This document shows positions 39,121-49,652 of a stretch of 64,000 bases of DNA, in pieces. Made by a program: the position numbers and the translations under genes. How positions within the stretch are numbered: position 1 is the first letter of the stretch; each line of letters begins with the position of its first letter. This stretch comes from Vespa crabro. Its lineage: Eukaryota > Arthropoda > Insecta > Hymenoptera > Vespidae. The DNA lies in NCBI RefSeq assembly GCF_910589235.1, contig NC_060963.1, positions 608,501 to 672,500 on the forward strand. Direction: 5' to 3'. Below the pieces are notes generated by a model. The model was not told the DNA's origin. It ran no database searches and saw only the letters and a program-made list of their open reading frames with translations.

Positions 39121-42100
39121 CGATAGAAACGTCACAATACGTTTACTTTTACTCAATGCGAGTCCCAGGCGACGTTTCGCGTCCATATTTATGTTAAATG
39201 TCCGGCAATGAAAGTGACAGGTCGTTAAGAATTCACTTGGGAAAAGAGAAAGAGAAAGAGAGAGAGAGTGTGTGTGCGCGCGCGCGCGCGTACGCGTACG
39301 AGTAAATGTCAGCCGTAAACGCATCGTTACGATGGAAAATTAGTTCTAATGCGTTGCTCTCGATCTCTGTCTCTCTTTCTCCCGATTCTATCTATGCTTC
39401 GCAAATGCTAATACACGTGATGCGAGACAAGTAATAGTACGCTTTACCTCGAACGTCAACTATACCTGTCACTTAATTCTATAAACGAATTGGTATATTC
39501 CTACGTTTATATGTAGATACTTACATATATGTATATATATATATATGTATATGTATATGTATATGTACTTGCGTATATGATCGCGTACCTACGCTCAGCA
39601 AGTTTCGCGCCTTCTCGCGTAATTCATCTCGAACGTGTGACCCGTCGCGATTAACGACTTGTTTTTGCCGTCCGTCGGGAGAAACGAACGTGCGCGTTAC
39701 AGTGCCATTGAATCTTGGATCGTTACGTCACCGACGATGAACATGAAAAGCTCGTGTACGAGATATACAACGCGGAATACAATTCCGTAGGTGACTCGTT
39801 TTACTAGAGGATACTTTACTATCGAACAAAACTAATTTTTCAACGAAAACATACTCTGGAGAGTTTTCGAAGATAGCAGGGAGATTCTTGAATTTAAGAA
39901 TTCCACGTGTTCGTACTTGGCTTTCGTACGTCGAGGAAACCTTAAACCCACTTGGCGAGGCCTCATGCGATATTTTAAGCTTTGCGATTTCTTTCCTGAG
40001 CTCTTGGCCGACGTCAGGAACCACCGTGTAACCCTTTGACCTGTACGACGAGCGAGGATAAATTCGGGAGGGAGTTGTTTCCTGTACGAAAGAAAAGCGA
40101 TATTCAAAACGCGTTTAAAGACTGTTCTGATAAACGTTGTTACTCGTTCTACTACATCAAACGATCCCTCATGCATTCTCGAACACGACAAATCACCGAA
40201 TGCAATTTGCATTTAATCGTCCAAGCTCCGTAATTAATCGAGCACGCGGTAACGAGCTGCGTGCGGGAATCCATGGCCTGATCCGCGGAATTGCAAGCAT
40301 CTATCATCTATTAATTAAGCGATTAGTCTAGCGTCGCTAACGAGATACTAGCGTGTGAGATGGTATTTCTTTAGAGAGCTCTTCTAACGCCCATAGGCAA
40401 TTCCTTCGGTGACTCGATTGGGTATCCTAGTATGGTTAATAGAGAACGTTGATTGCTATTGCGACGAATGTAATATTTATACTCTTTGAACGTTTCTTCT
40501 TTTGCGTCGTCGTTCGTTCCACCTAATCTCCTACCGCGTTTATCTGCTACCGCAAACTTTCCAGATTTAATTATTACTTTCGCAACGTCGATCTCGAGAG
40601 AAGGCCTTTGTGTCACGGAGATCTACGAAACACGCGCATTGTCTCTCTTTCTCTTTCTTTTCCTTTCGCCCGATAGCACGGCGTTTTATCTACCAGGAAA
40701 GGACGAGAATCGCTATAATTTACATCTGTGTACGTATTCAAATGTACCGCGTGGGTAGAGAGAAAAAAGAGAGAGAGAGAGGGAGGGAGGGGGGAAGGGA
40801 GGGAGGGAGAAAAGACGCAGGTAGATCCAAGAGAATATACGACGGCTCGATTTTTTGCGGCATGCAGGTTGATACCAAAGAACATATTATTCCGAAGGTG
40901 GTCGGTAGTCGTTTTCTTTCGATATTTTTCCCGGGATACGGGAGAAGAGAAAGAATGATAGAACGGAAGAGGAAAAAGGTGGAGGGCTTTTTTTCGAGGT
41001 GGCGTGGGTGCTCGTTTTGCAAGATGTCCGCGACGGTGGCACGCGCGTGCGCTCGCGAGAGCTCACGATCAACGCCTCCACGCGTTTTCTCCTATCTTTT
41101 CGAGAGAATAGACGAAGAGAAAGAGGACTCTCTTAGTCTACGTGGTTTAACCTATGCAATAGAGAATATTATAGAACTGATTTTCGCGTAGGTTGGCCCA
41201 CGTTTTGCGGTGTGTGACACGAGGCGCCACCGCGGCGGGACGTCGCACGTTACCACCGATCTCCAGAGCTTACATTTAATCTTACATGTCGCGCTCTCTT
41301 TTCTTCTCTCTCTCTCTCTCTCTCTCTCTCGTCACGCTGATCGAGATGTTGACCAATTCTCTCAGGAGACAGCTCCGAGAGCCGTTCTCGTTTCCGGAAT
41401 ATGGAATATTTTTAATCGAAATCCTTAAAATGCACGGACACGTCCACCTTCTCTTTACGACTGCCACGACTCGGCTCGCCACGAAATTTATCGCTCGAAC
41501 TTTTAAAGGGATATAGGAGCTGCAATAACAGATATTTATCTATCCTTCTCTTTACGATATTCAGTTTCTACGAGTATCTCATACGTATATCCATGTGTAT
41601 ATGTACCTACGCACGAATCCGGCGAACTGTCGAGCTCGTAACGTTTTCCTTCAAAGAATCCAATTCAAGCTCGTCTGATTTCGCGTCGTTTCATTTTCGT
41701 TTTGAGTTCGATCGATGGAAAAACGATGGAAAAACGATGGAAGAGCGATGAACAGCCTAACGAACCACGAGGAGAAAACGTTCGCAATGAGAAATATCAA
41801 GTTGGGCATGTCGATATAAATAGCATCGAGAAGGAGGTACCGTTGCGATCAGACCAGGTTGAGGGTCGGGCCGAGGGTGACGTGATCGTGATCGATGTAG
41901 ATCGTTCTCTCGATCTATCCGCGGCAATCCTCGGTGGTCAAGCTCACCATCGTCGTGTCCTCCATCGATACCGTTCGTATAAACGTACACGCAGACTTAC
42001 TTGCTCGTACTATATGTTTATGTGAATGTAACGTCGGGCTAGTTCGGCGAGATCTATTTCCGGGTCACGCCACGGCAGGTTGTGTCCGAAGGTATCCATG

Positions 42101-42556
42101 AACCATTGTCGCTCGTGTTCGATATCTCGATTCTCTCGAAAGCATCGATTAGCATTGATTTGTGGATCATCGTGATTAGCCCGCGGGACGGACCAACGCG
42201 ATATCTCGATCGCACACGTTCGTTCCTTTTGCCTAGGCGTTGCACCTGAAACAGATAAGCGATCGGATTGTTAGATAATCTTTTGCATAATTCGAGAAAC
42301 GATCCTTGTTTTTCGAACAATGTACAATACGATCACTTCCAAATGTGCTTTTTAATTGCATCGAAGCGATATATCTCGAACTCGAGAAAAACACCTGCAA
42401 CGAAGAAACGAACGAGCGCGTTGCAGCTGATACACGAGTCTTCCAGATTACGCAACGCGACTCATGCTTAACCGAGTGTGGGACTCGACGAGTTCTCCGA
42501 GTCGCGAGCCTGGAGACCCTTAGATTTAAATCGTTCTCTCTCGTTCGTTCGGTCGT

Positions 42557-42590
<34 letters not shown>

Positions 42591-43934
42591 TCCTCAACGT
42601 GTAAAATCGTATAAACTGCGAAGATAGGATCTGCGTCGACCACGCCTCGAAAGACGATCGAACCTCCTCTACCGTATACGTCGAAATCATTTTTGACGTA
42701 TTCCAAGCGAATTAGCATAGGGTGCGTCCTGTCCAGGCTTTATCGAGACTCGAGAGACTTACGTTTACTTTACGTAAGAGTACAACGCGCATATAACGGA
42801 AGCCATCACTCGATATTGACGTTAGACAATAGCCACCGTGTGGCAGGATGATTCCTTACCGACTACCTCGCTTCTCCTATGCCCCTATTGAATTTCCATA
42901 CGCGCAAATTCTCTTCCAAGAGAGCGTCTTCCGTTAAAGGAAGGGACACGTAAAACCGGTAAAGCACCTTGGCTAAGTATATGTAAAGTATGATTTCTTT
43001 TTTTACGAAAAATCATTTCGAACGAGCCCACGGATCAGTTTTACGAAGCTGATAAGTCTCGTCTAACGCAGCTAACGAAATAACAACGAATATTATCTAT
43101 TTGTGAAAAGAGATAAGACGAAATACGTTCGTAGTATCATCAAGTTGCTACCCTCTTTCGATGATCCTTACGAAGAGACGAAGTTGATTTCCCGCCAGAA
43201 ATCCTATTATCAACCATCGATATCCTTTCTGCGCGAGTTCTACATTACCGACGTATCTCGTAAGAGAGATATTACCGACGTTTCAATGATTTTTTTTTCA
43301 TTCTAGATTTCTACGTTATCGTCTACGGTCGAGCCGAATACCGCATTACGATGAAAAGATAACTTTCAAGAAAGACCGATGTGAACCTCACAGAGGGATC
43401 TTTATAGGTTTTAGAAAGGGATCGCGACCCCTTGAGAGGAGCAGGTTTCTCATCTGGAAACACAAAGAGAGTCTTGTCACGGATCGACGATTCAAACGAA
43501 GTTTCAACGGAAAAGTGAGAATCTCCTTGTTACGAAAAATATTCTTAGTGATCTAACGATAAAATAACACGTATAAAAATTAATGAATCTTTGTGTTGAG
43601 ATCTAACGAAAAAATCGAGAAGAAATAAGTCGTATAAAAAGATTTATTTCGAATCGATCGGAAGGTGCAATGTGCAAGGTGCCATATTCGTGATGGGGAA
43701 AACGCTACTAGACAGCTGATCGTACGACGCAAGGCGAGAACAATCAAATTGCAACGAAGCGTCTCTTGTCGCGATTGTAAAAGCCGATCGGTTCGTGACC
43801 GAGAAGGATTTATTCGAACGAGTTAGTTAAAATTCAATACGCGATCTCCACTTATTTTTCGACGATCGAAGAGTGACGATATTCTCGTGTATGTACACTT
43901 GTCGCATCCTCGTTCTACGTTATCGATCGAGCAC

Positions 43935-43972
<38 letters not shown>

Positions 43973-44156
43973 CGGTAACGTTAGCCGACGAGATACACTT
44001 GTTCGAAAATAAAAGGAAAAGGCTTCCTCCTTCTGTATGCCTTCCTCTCGAGAAATTTTCAAGGATAACCAGTATCGTATTCTGTAACGAATGATGTAAG
44101 CCCGCACACCTTTTGTCTTTCTTCGCTGGCCGTTAGAAATCTCAACGCGTCTTCTT

Positions 44157-44178
44157 CTTCTTCCTCGTCGTTGTCGTT

Positions 44179-44231
<53 letters not shown>

Positions 44232-44250
44232 CGTCGTCGCCGTCATCGTC
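44157..44250. repeat. (GTC)n trinucleotide repeat upstream of EOGT
   Basis: A long imperfect GTC run with GCC and ATC variants, about 220-310 bp upstream of the EOGT start codon and followed by a CG-alternating tract. It creates a poly-Asp frame on the minus strand that I do not regard as a gene. Confidence 0.93.
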
Positions 44251-44267
44251 GTGCGTGCATGCGGCGT

Positions 44268-44287
44268 GAATGCGCGCGCGCGCGCAC
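44268..44287. repeat. Alternating CG tract upstream of EOGT
   Basis: GC-alternating run followed by ACGTGCGTTGCG. It lies about 185-200 bp upstream of the EOGT start codon. It is Z-DNA-prone and possibly part of a CpG-rich promoter. Confidence 0.8.
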
Positions 44288-44469
44288 GTGCGTTGCGTAC
44301 ATAGGTGTGTTTGTAGTGAGTGAACACCGTGGGTGAGCTCGTCGTACACCCACTTACACAGGTGGCTTCCTTTTTCATTCACACCGCGCGGCTTCGTGCA
44401 AAGACGGCAGTAGTAGAAAAGATCTCTTGGAGAAGGATTTCCTTCTTGCTTACAGCAGTACGTGCCACG

Positions 44470-47154
44470 ATGACGCCAACAACGTTACTACTATTTTCAT
44501 CCTCGATGAATTCGATCATTCTTCTTTTTCTCGTCGCTCTTACAAACGCCAATTATACGGACATTAATTTGCCGGCGAGTCATATGAGGTACTACTTTCA
44601 TTCTTTTCCCACGGTAGCCGAAAAGTGCCGAAACGATACATCCTGTCCGTATAAGGTAAGCGTTTTTTTCTGTTTTCTTCTTTTTCTTTTTTTTTTTTTT
44701 TTTTTTTGTTCTGTTTTGTTTTTTCTTTTTCATTATTTTCGTTTTTTCTTTTCTTTTCACACTTCTTTTTTTACTATCTCGCTACATTTAGATCATTATT
44801 TCTTGCAACTTCTTGCACCATTGAACGTTTTACTTTTCGAAATTTCGCGCGTATCCAAGTGTATTAAATATAGAGAAATATTTGAAACTTCTCGTCACAC
44901 AGGACAGTTTTAATGCCAAAGCATGCTGGGGTTACGAGATCGAATGTAAAGAAGAAAATTCCTTTTCCGTTCCCCACTGTCCGGGTGATCACAAAGGATG
45001 GGTCGCGACGAAAAAGGCGCAATTAGACACGTTCTATGCACAAGGAGATTTTGGCTATGTACGAGATCAAAGAAGAGAAATGATTATGATGTGCGAGCCT
45101 CTTTTTGCCGTAAGTACTTTCATTTGTAAATTTTGTAAAAATATTTTCTTCCGAAGAAAATATCGATCGTATCGTTTTTCGAAGGACGACACGTCGTTGG
45201 AATGCTCCGAACATATGAGATTCTGTCGAGCTAGGAACGTATTATTAAATTTCACGGATCTTCTATACAGAAAGGAACCTATAAGATATAAAATGGATGT
45301 TTTGAAGGAAGGCCAAATCGGTGGTTATTGCACGTAAGGGAACGTTTAGGTGTTTCTAAAAGTAATTCATTTGATTTAACGAAACATTTAACAGGAACGG
45401 CAAAACATCGTTCTGTCAAATTTAGGCTGAACGAAAGGAAGCTACAAGAACACGCGGATCATATTAGCCCACTACAATCTTGGGGACCGGAGTTAAGAAA
45501 TTTTCGTAGATTTCATCGACGTCCGATCGTTGAAGGCGATTGCGATATCGTTATAGAAAAACCTACCTACATAATGAAAATAGATGCCAGTAAGCGAATC
45601 AATATATCATACGAATTTCTATTATAAAAATTTTCATTTTTCTCCCTTTCATTGTTCTTCTCTCCTTTCTTATCTTTTTTCTTTTTCTTTTTTTTTTTTC
45701 TTTTTTTAAATTAACGTTTTACGAAAGACAAATTGTTTTAGTAGTAAACATGTATCATCATTTTTGCGACTTCTTCAATCTGTACGCCTCGTTGCACGTC
45801 AATCTTTCGCATCCAACCGCTTTCAGTACGGACAATCATATAATGATTTGGGAAAGTTACAGGTAATTGGCATCGGCATAAAACAAAAACCACGAGTTCT
45901 AGAGAAACTATAATATGTCCCGTTCGTTTTATTTTCCAGTTATCGATCGGCCTTTCAAGATACGTTCGAAGCTTTCACGAGCAATCCACTGTGGGATCTA
46001 AAAACGTTCCGCGGTGAAACAGTTTGCTTCCGGAATCTCGTATTTCCCTTACTACCGCGAATGATATTTGGACTTTATTACAACACGCCTCTCGTACGCG
46101 TATTACTATTTTTTTTTTTTTCTTTTTCTTCATTCGAGCAATAATATCAAACGCTATTAACGACACATCCTATCGTTTTTCAGATTTATGGCTGCGAGAA
46201 GAGTGGTTTGTTTAAAGCTTTTGGAGATCACGTATTACACAGACTCAAAATACCTCTGCTCCAAAGAAAAAATGAGAAAATACGTGTAACCCTACTCAGC
46301 AGAGATACTCAATATAGGAAAATATTAAACGAGGAAGAATTGGTACAAGCTTTGAAAGAAAACAAAGAATACGAAGTTCGAAAGGTATGGACAGATTCTA
46401 ACCTATGTAAAAGAAAATAGAAAATCTACGTACCGTTACGGTCGAATTTATAAAACTTCTCTATTTAGGTGGTTTATAATAAGAAAGTATCTTTTAAAAA
46501 ACAACTTCAAATCACAAGAAATACCGATATATTCATCGGTATACACGGAGCGGGACTAACTCATCTATTGTTTCTACCTGACTGGGCTGCCGTTTTTGAG
46601 ATGTGAGAACTATCGAGATGTATCGAGAAATCAACACATTCGAGAACTATCGACACATACCGTTATCTTTAATGTTCTTTCAATATTTTTTATAGATACA
46701 ATTGCGAGGATCCCAGCTGTTACAAAGATCTTGCGAGATTACGTGGTGTTAAATATTTTACGTGGGAAGACAATTCTAAATTAATTCAACAAGATCCTGT
46801 GAGTGATTGAAATATTCTTTCTTTACTTGTTAATATAAGAGAATTTAATAACAATGACTAACCTAAAATTTTCATCCAATCACACAGGGTACACATCCCG
46901 ACGGTGGTGCTCATGCCAAATTTACGAATTATCATTTTGAGGTTAAAGAGTTCCTACGTATTGTTTCTCTGGCTAGTACACACGTGAAACATCATAACGC
47001 TTTCAAAGATTTCTTAAATAACAATATGATTCAAAAAGAAAAAATACATAGTAAAACGAAGAAGAAAGATAATAAAGTACTCGAAACGTCGGAGGAGGAG
47101 AGAGTGTCTAATGTACAACATAAACGTTATACCCAATCTAAGGACGAATTATGA
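44470..47154 (+). CDS. Eogt: EGF-domain O-GlcNAc transferase (EOGT), 10 exons
   Basis: Exons: 44470-44655, 44903-45109, 45185-45333, 45426-45589, 45742-45862, 45940-46093, 46184-46384, 46469-46602, 46696-46798, 46888-47154. All junctions are GT-AG and phases match, giving 561 residues (vertebrate EOGT is about 527). EOGT (family GT61) transfers GlcNAc from UDP-GlcNAc to Ser/Thr of extracellular EGF repeats in the ER lumen. Visible support: a hydrophobic signal segment (residues about 13-26); Cys-rich N-terminal region with CWGYE; SPLQSW; CDIVIEKPTY; NMYHHFCDF; LLPRMIFGLYYNTPL; HVLHRL; HGAGLTHLLFLPDWAAVFE (HGAG at 420-423); terminal KDEL for ER retention. The C-terminal 50 residues are Lys/Glu-rich and longer than usual. 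Intron 2 is 75 nt and in frame. The start is the first Met before the hydrophobic segment; upstream in-frame sequence has no better ATG. Confidence 0.95.
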
Positions 47155-47332
47155 CGAATTTAGGAAGATAAATTTCTTAATGAAAGAAAAAAGAAAAAAT
47201 ACTAAACAACGGGTATATCGTCGTCGAACACTGTAATTACAAATACACAGAGGAAACGCTTCGTTACCAGTTAAAACTATTTTACTTATTTTTTATACCG
47301 ATGTACATACATATTTGTTTTGATAAAAAAGA

Positions 47333-47338
47333 AATAAA
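47333..47338 (+). promoter_or_regulatory. Candidate poly(A) signal for EOGT
   Basis: AATAAA lies 179 nt after the EOGT stop codon, in AT-rich sequence before the (TA)n tract. Confidence 0.6.
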
Positions 47339-47401
47339 TATGAGACGTTTCTCGATATGTCTGTGCAATGGCACGTGGCAGTGATCATTTTCTTCAACTG
47401 A

Positions 47402-47407
47402 TTTATT
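47402..47407 (-). promoter_or_regulatory. Candidate poly(A) signal for PIGW
   Basis: TTTATT on plus (AATAAA on minus) lies about 260 nt beyond the PIGW stop. If used, the (TA)n tract is inside the PIGW 3' UTR and the EOGT and PIGW transcripts nearly abut. Confidence 0.4.
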
Positions 47408-47441
47408 AATTACAGAGTCGAGTCATTGATTGTAATTAAAC

Positions 47442-47443
<2 letters not shown>

Positions 47444-47504
<61 letters not shown>

Positions 47505-47516
47505 TATATATATATT
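47444..47516. repeat. (TA)n microsatellite between convergent genes
   Basis: About 35 TA units with a single ACAC interruption near 47496. It sits between the 3' ends of EOGT (+) and PIGW (-). Confidence 0.95.
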
Positions 47517-47663
47517 ACAGAAGTAAATTTTCTGCTATTGGGTTATGGATATCATTTTCTATGATATTATTGAGCATTGACAGTATACACGGCATACATC
47601 ATCTCTTTCATTGTATAACAGATATCGTAAACAAATTTCATCTGATTAATAACTTTGTACATT

Positions 47664-49292
47664 TTACAGTTTGAGTTGCACTTGCCATCTGTATAATATT
47701 AAAATGAAAAGTATATTTACAGCCGTGTATGCGATTATTATCTGAAGAGCTACAGTTTTTCCAGCGTATAACGTTGATATAAGTAAATTAATAAGACCTG
47801 TTAGCATGTTACACGACAAGAAAAAAACAAGTCCATTGTAATTAACAGCCTCGAAAATTTCTAAAGTTCTTTTAATCGGACTATCGACAGGTAAATCCTG
47901 CAAACTATCTTGCTTCATATCGTGCTTATTTTCTCGTCTAGTTTTAAAACCAGCTTTATGTCTCTTGTGTTTTACTTCGCCCATTTTTTCTGTTACTTTG
48001 TCATTTTTATTATCAATGCTTTTATAATCCGATGTTGCATAAATTAATATATCTGTTACTACTTCGATAAGTAATAAGAGCGTAAGCATCATAGTGCTTA
48101 ATGTAAGTATCCATGCACAATAACCCGCGTTGGCCAATCTTCTTGATACCCCAAAGTATTTATCGCAAAATAATGTTGCCGCACATGCCTGGGCTGCTAT
48201 CAATGATAATTTTACACATAGTATCATTGATTCATTGTAACTTGCATCTAAATCATATCCAAAGATTTTAATGTGAATATTTTTTCTCGGATGTAAAGTA
48301 ATACCTGAATTTAAATTTAAATAAGTGGAGTGTATCAATCTACCAACTGCAACACCAACGAGATATAATCCTACATAACCCGGTATAGACATGAGACCTT
48401 CTCTATTCGCAGTGATAAAATTAATTCTTGGCTCGTTGCTTAAAATCCATTCCTTCAAACCATTATTGGTTAAGATATACTCGTGCATAGCCAAAATCCA
48501 TATACCAGAAAGTAAAGAATACCTTGAACTTATCGTACTTGTTATCGTTCTAGTAAATAATTTGACAAATGCCAATGTTATAAAGAAATTCCAATGAACT
48601 CCATATTCGGTAGTATGTCTTTGATAACCTAAAAATTCTATTGCTAAAAATCTTCCAAAGCCTAACAATAATAACGGTATGGAACTCTTTAAGGGAGTTT
48701 TCAGATTCCTTGACAATGTACCAAAGAAACCTTCTTTGGGTTGACTACCAAAATCTCTAGCCTCCGGTGCAACTAAAGCATTAGCTAATACAAATATACC
48801 AACACCGGTATCCATTAAACTATAACCAAATACTTCAGTTTTGGCAAACTTTCGTGGAAATATACGAAAGTCTACGGCTAATATACATATTACCGTAATG
48901 ATATTGGAAAGTGCTCGGAAATTTGTTACAAATGGCCTTTTCCCTCTTATCGGCCTTAATATACAACTAGTCAGTGCATGTACTTTGATTCTCATTAACA
49001 TAATATTTATGAAAGAAAGAACGATCATTAAAACGCATACGTTGCTAACGTATTCTGATAATATGGTACAACACAAAATGCATGGAACAACGGTTAACAC
49101 GAATTCTATGACAATTTTCACATTTCTATGTAAATATTTTCCATAAAGCCCTAAAGTAGTTATTGTTAAAAGAACACCGCATACATTTGGTAAAATAACG
49201 TGAACAACCTCTTGTGACGTTGTCCCTCCATGATTTGAAACAAACGCTTCTTGTTCCAACCGGTAGCGCTCCTTATCTCGCGAAGACTCCAT
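47664..49292 (-). CDS. PIGW: GlcN-PI inositol acyltransferase PIGW/GWT1
   Basis: Single uninterrupted frame of 542 residues (human PIGW is about 504). PIGW acylates the inositol ring of GlcN-PI, an early step in GPI-anchor synthesis at the ER membrane. Visible family signatures: EAFVSNHGGTT at 16-25, AVDFRIFPRKFAKTE at 139-153, MDTGVGIFV at 160-168, TEYGVHWNFF at 228-237, ITANREGLMSIPGY at 293-306, SRRLANAGYCAW at 383-394 and NMLTGLINLL at 495-504. About a dozen hydrophobic membrane segments are spread along the chain. A Lys-rich loop at about 424-465 accounts for much of the extra length. The ATG lies 2 nt after the stop of an upstream spliced frame (49295-49652), suggesting a dicistronic transcript. 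It is convergent with EOGT and divergent from the WRNIP1-like gene. Confidence 0.95.
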   Translation of the reverse strand: MESSRDKERYRLEQEAFVSNHGGTTSQEVVHVILPNVCGVLLTITTLGLYGKYLHRNVKIVIEFVLTVVPCILCCTILSEYVSNVCVLMIVLSFINIMLMRIKVHALTSCILRPIRGKRPFVTNFRALSNIITVICILAVDFRIFPRKFAKTEVFGYSLMDTGVGIFVLANALVAPEARDFGSQPKEGFFGTLSRNLKTPLKSSIPLLLLGFGRFLAIEFLGYQRHTTEYGVHWNFFITLAFVKLFTRTITSTISSRYSLLSGIWILAMHEYILTNNGLKEWILSNEPRINFITANREGLMSIPGYVGLYLVGVAVGRLIHSTYLNLNSGITLHPRKNIHIKIFGYDLDASYNESMILCVKLSLIAAQACAATLFCDKYFGVSRRLANAGYCAWILTLSTMMLTLLLLIEVVTDILIYATSDYKSIDNKNDKVTEKMGEVKHKRHKAGFKTRRENKHDMKQDSLQDLPVDSPIKRTLEIFEAVNYNGLVFFLSCNMLTGLINLLISTLYAGKTVALQIIIAYTAVNILFILILYRWQVQLKL

Positions 49293-49294
49293 GT

Positions 49295-49652
49295 TTATAA
49301 AATCATTGATTTCTTTGTACCCAAATTTCTAAAGAAGTTCAGCATATATAAAGATTATATAAAAGGTAATGTTAAAAATACGAACTTACAATTTTCGATG
49401 AAATTCTTTGATTCTCCTGGGCAGCATGACATTAAACGAAATTGAGAGAAAACGTATAGAATAATTCAATGATATGGTGTATAAACACACATGTATTTCC
49501 ATTACTAAACGCATGGTGGCGATAGTGGCATCAAGGCTGTTCAACGCCCTTAATATTATAATGATTTGCATCGGCAACGAATCAAGATGTAATTTTTCAT
49601 CGATTTCGATGAACAACATCTCATTTTGAACATCGACATTCGGAATAAACAT
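49295..49652 (-). CDS. Unrecognised 98-residue protein, first cistron upstream of PIGW
   Basis: Two exons on minus: 49652-49390 and 49328-49295, separated by a 61-nt intron with consensus donor GTAAGT and acceptor CTTCTTTAG. The joined frame is 98 codons, beginning MFIPNVDVQN and ending GTKKSMIL, with TAA at 49297-49295. An in-frame TAG just upstream fixes the ATG at 49652. The protein starts acidic, has a hydrophobic or helical middle (around residues 27-75) and ends basic. I do not recognise a family. The stop is 2 nt before the PIGW ATG, so both frames would share one mRNA. It may be a real small protein translated with PIGW by reinitiation or leaky scanning, or merely a long uORF that limits PIGW translation. 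Confidence 0.5.

Larger units (their letters stand above)
38601..44469. other. Non-coding, repeat-rich block 5, upstream of EOGT
   Basis: No supported gene. Tracts: (CTT)n 38762-38812, (CT)n 39080-39118, compound GA-GT-CG 39241-39293, AT/GTAT-rich 39527-39566, GGGA-rich 40768-40812, (CT)n 41306-41329 and 42560-42587, a 12-bp tandem (CGATGGAAAAA) at 41712-41750, (GA)n 43939-43967, a degenerate 50-bp direct repeat at 43550-43650, (GTC)n 44157-44250 and a CG tract 44268-44287. The last 300 bp should hold the EOGT promoter and 5' UTR, but I cannot place a TSS. Confidence 0.6.

Noticed and set aside
41912..41930. Minus-strand ATG followed by GTGAGC as a mini start exon
   Set aside because: Only six codons before the donor-like sequence and nothing else supports it.
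44059..44382. Minus-strand frame with a long poly-Asp run upstream of EOGT
   Set aside because: It is a reading of the (GTC)n array; no gene context or splice signals.
45368..45425. Acceptor TTTAACAG for EOGT exon 4
   Set aside because: It gives an in-frame stop after ten codons; the later TTTAG acceptor at 45425 keeps the frame and the family-like GGYC-T-L sequence.
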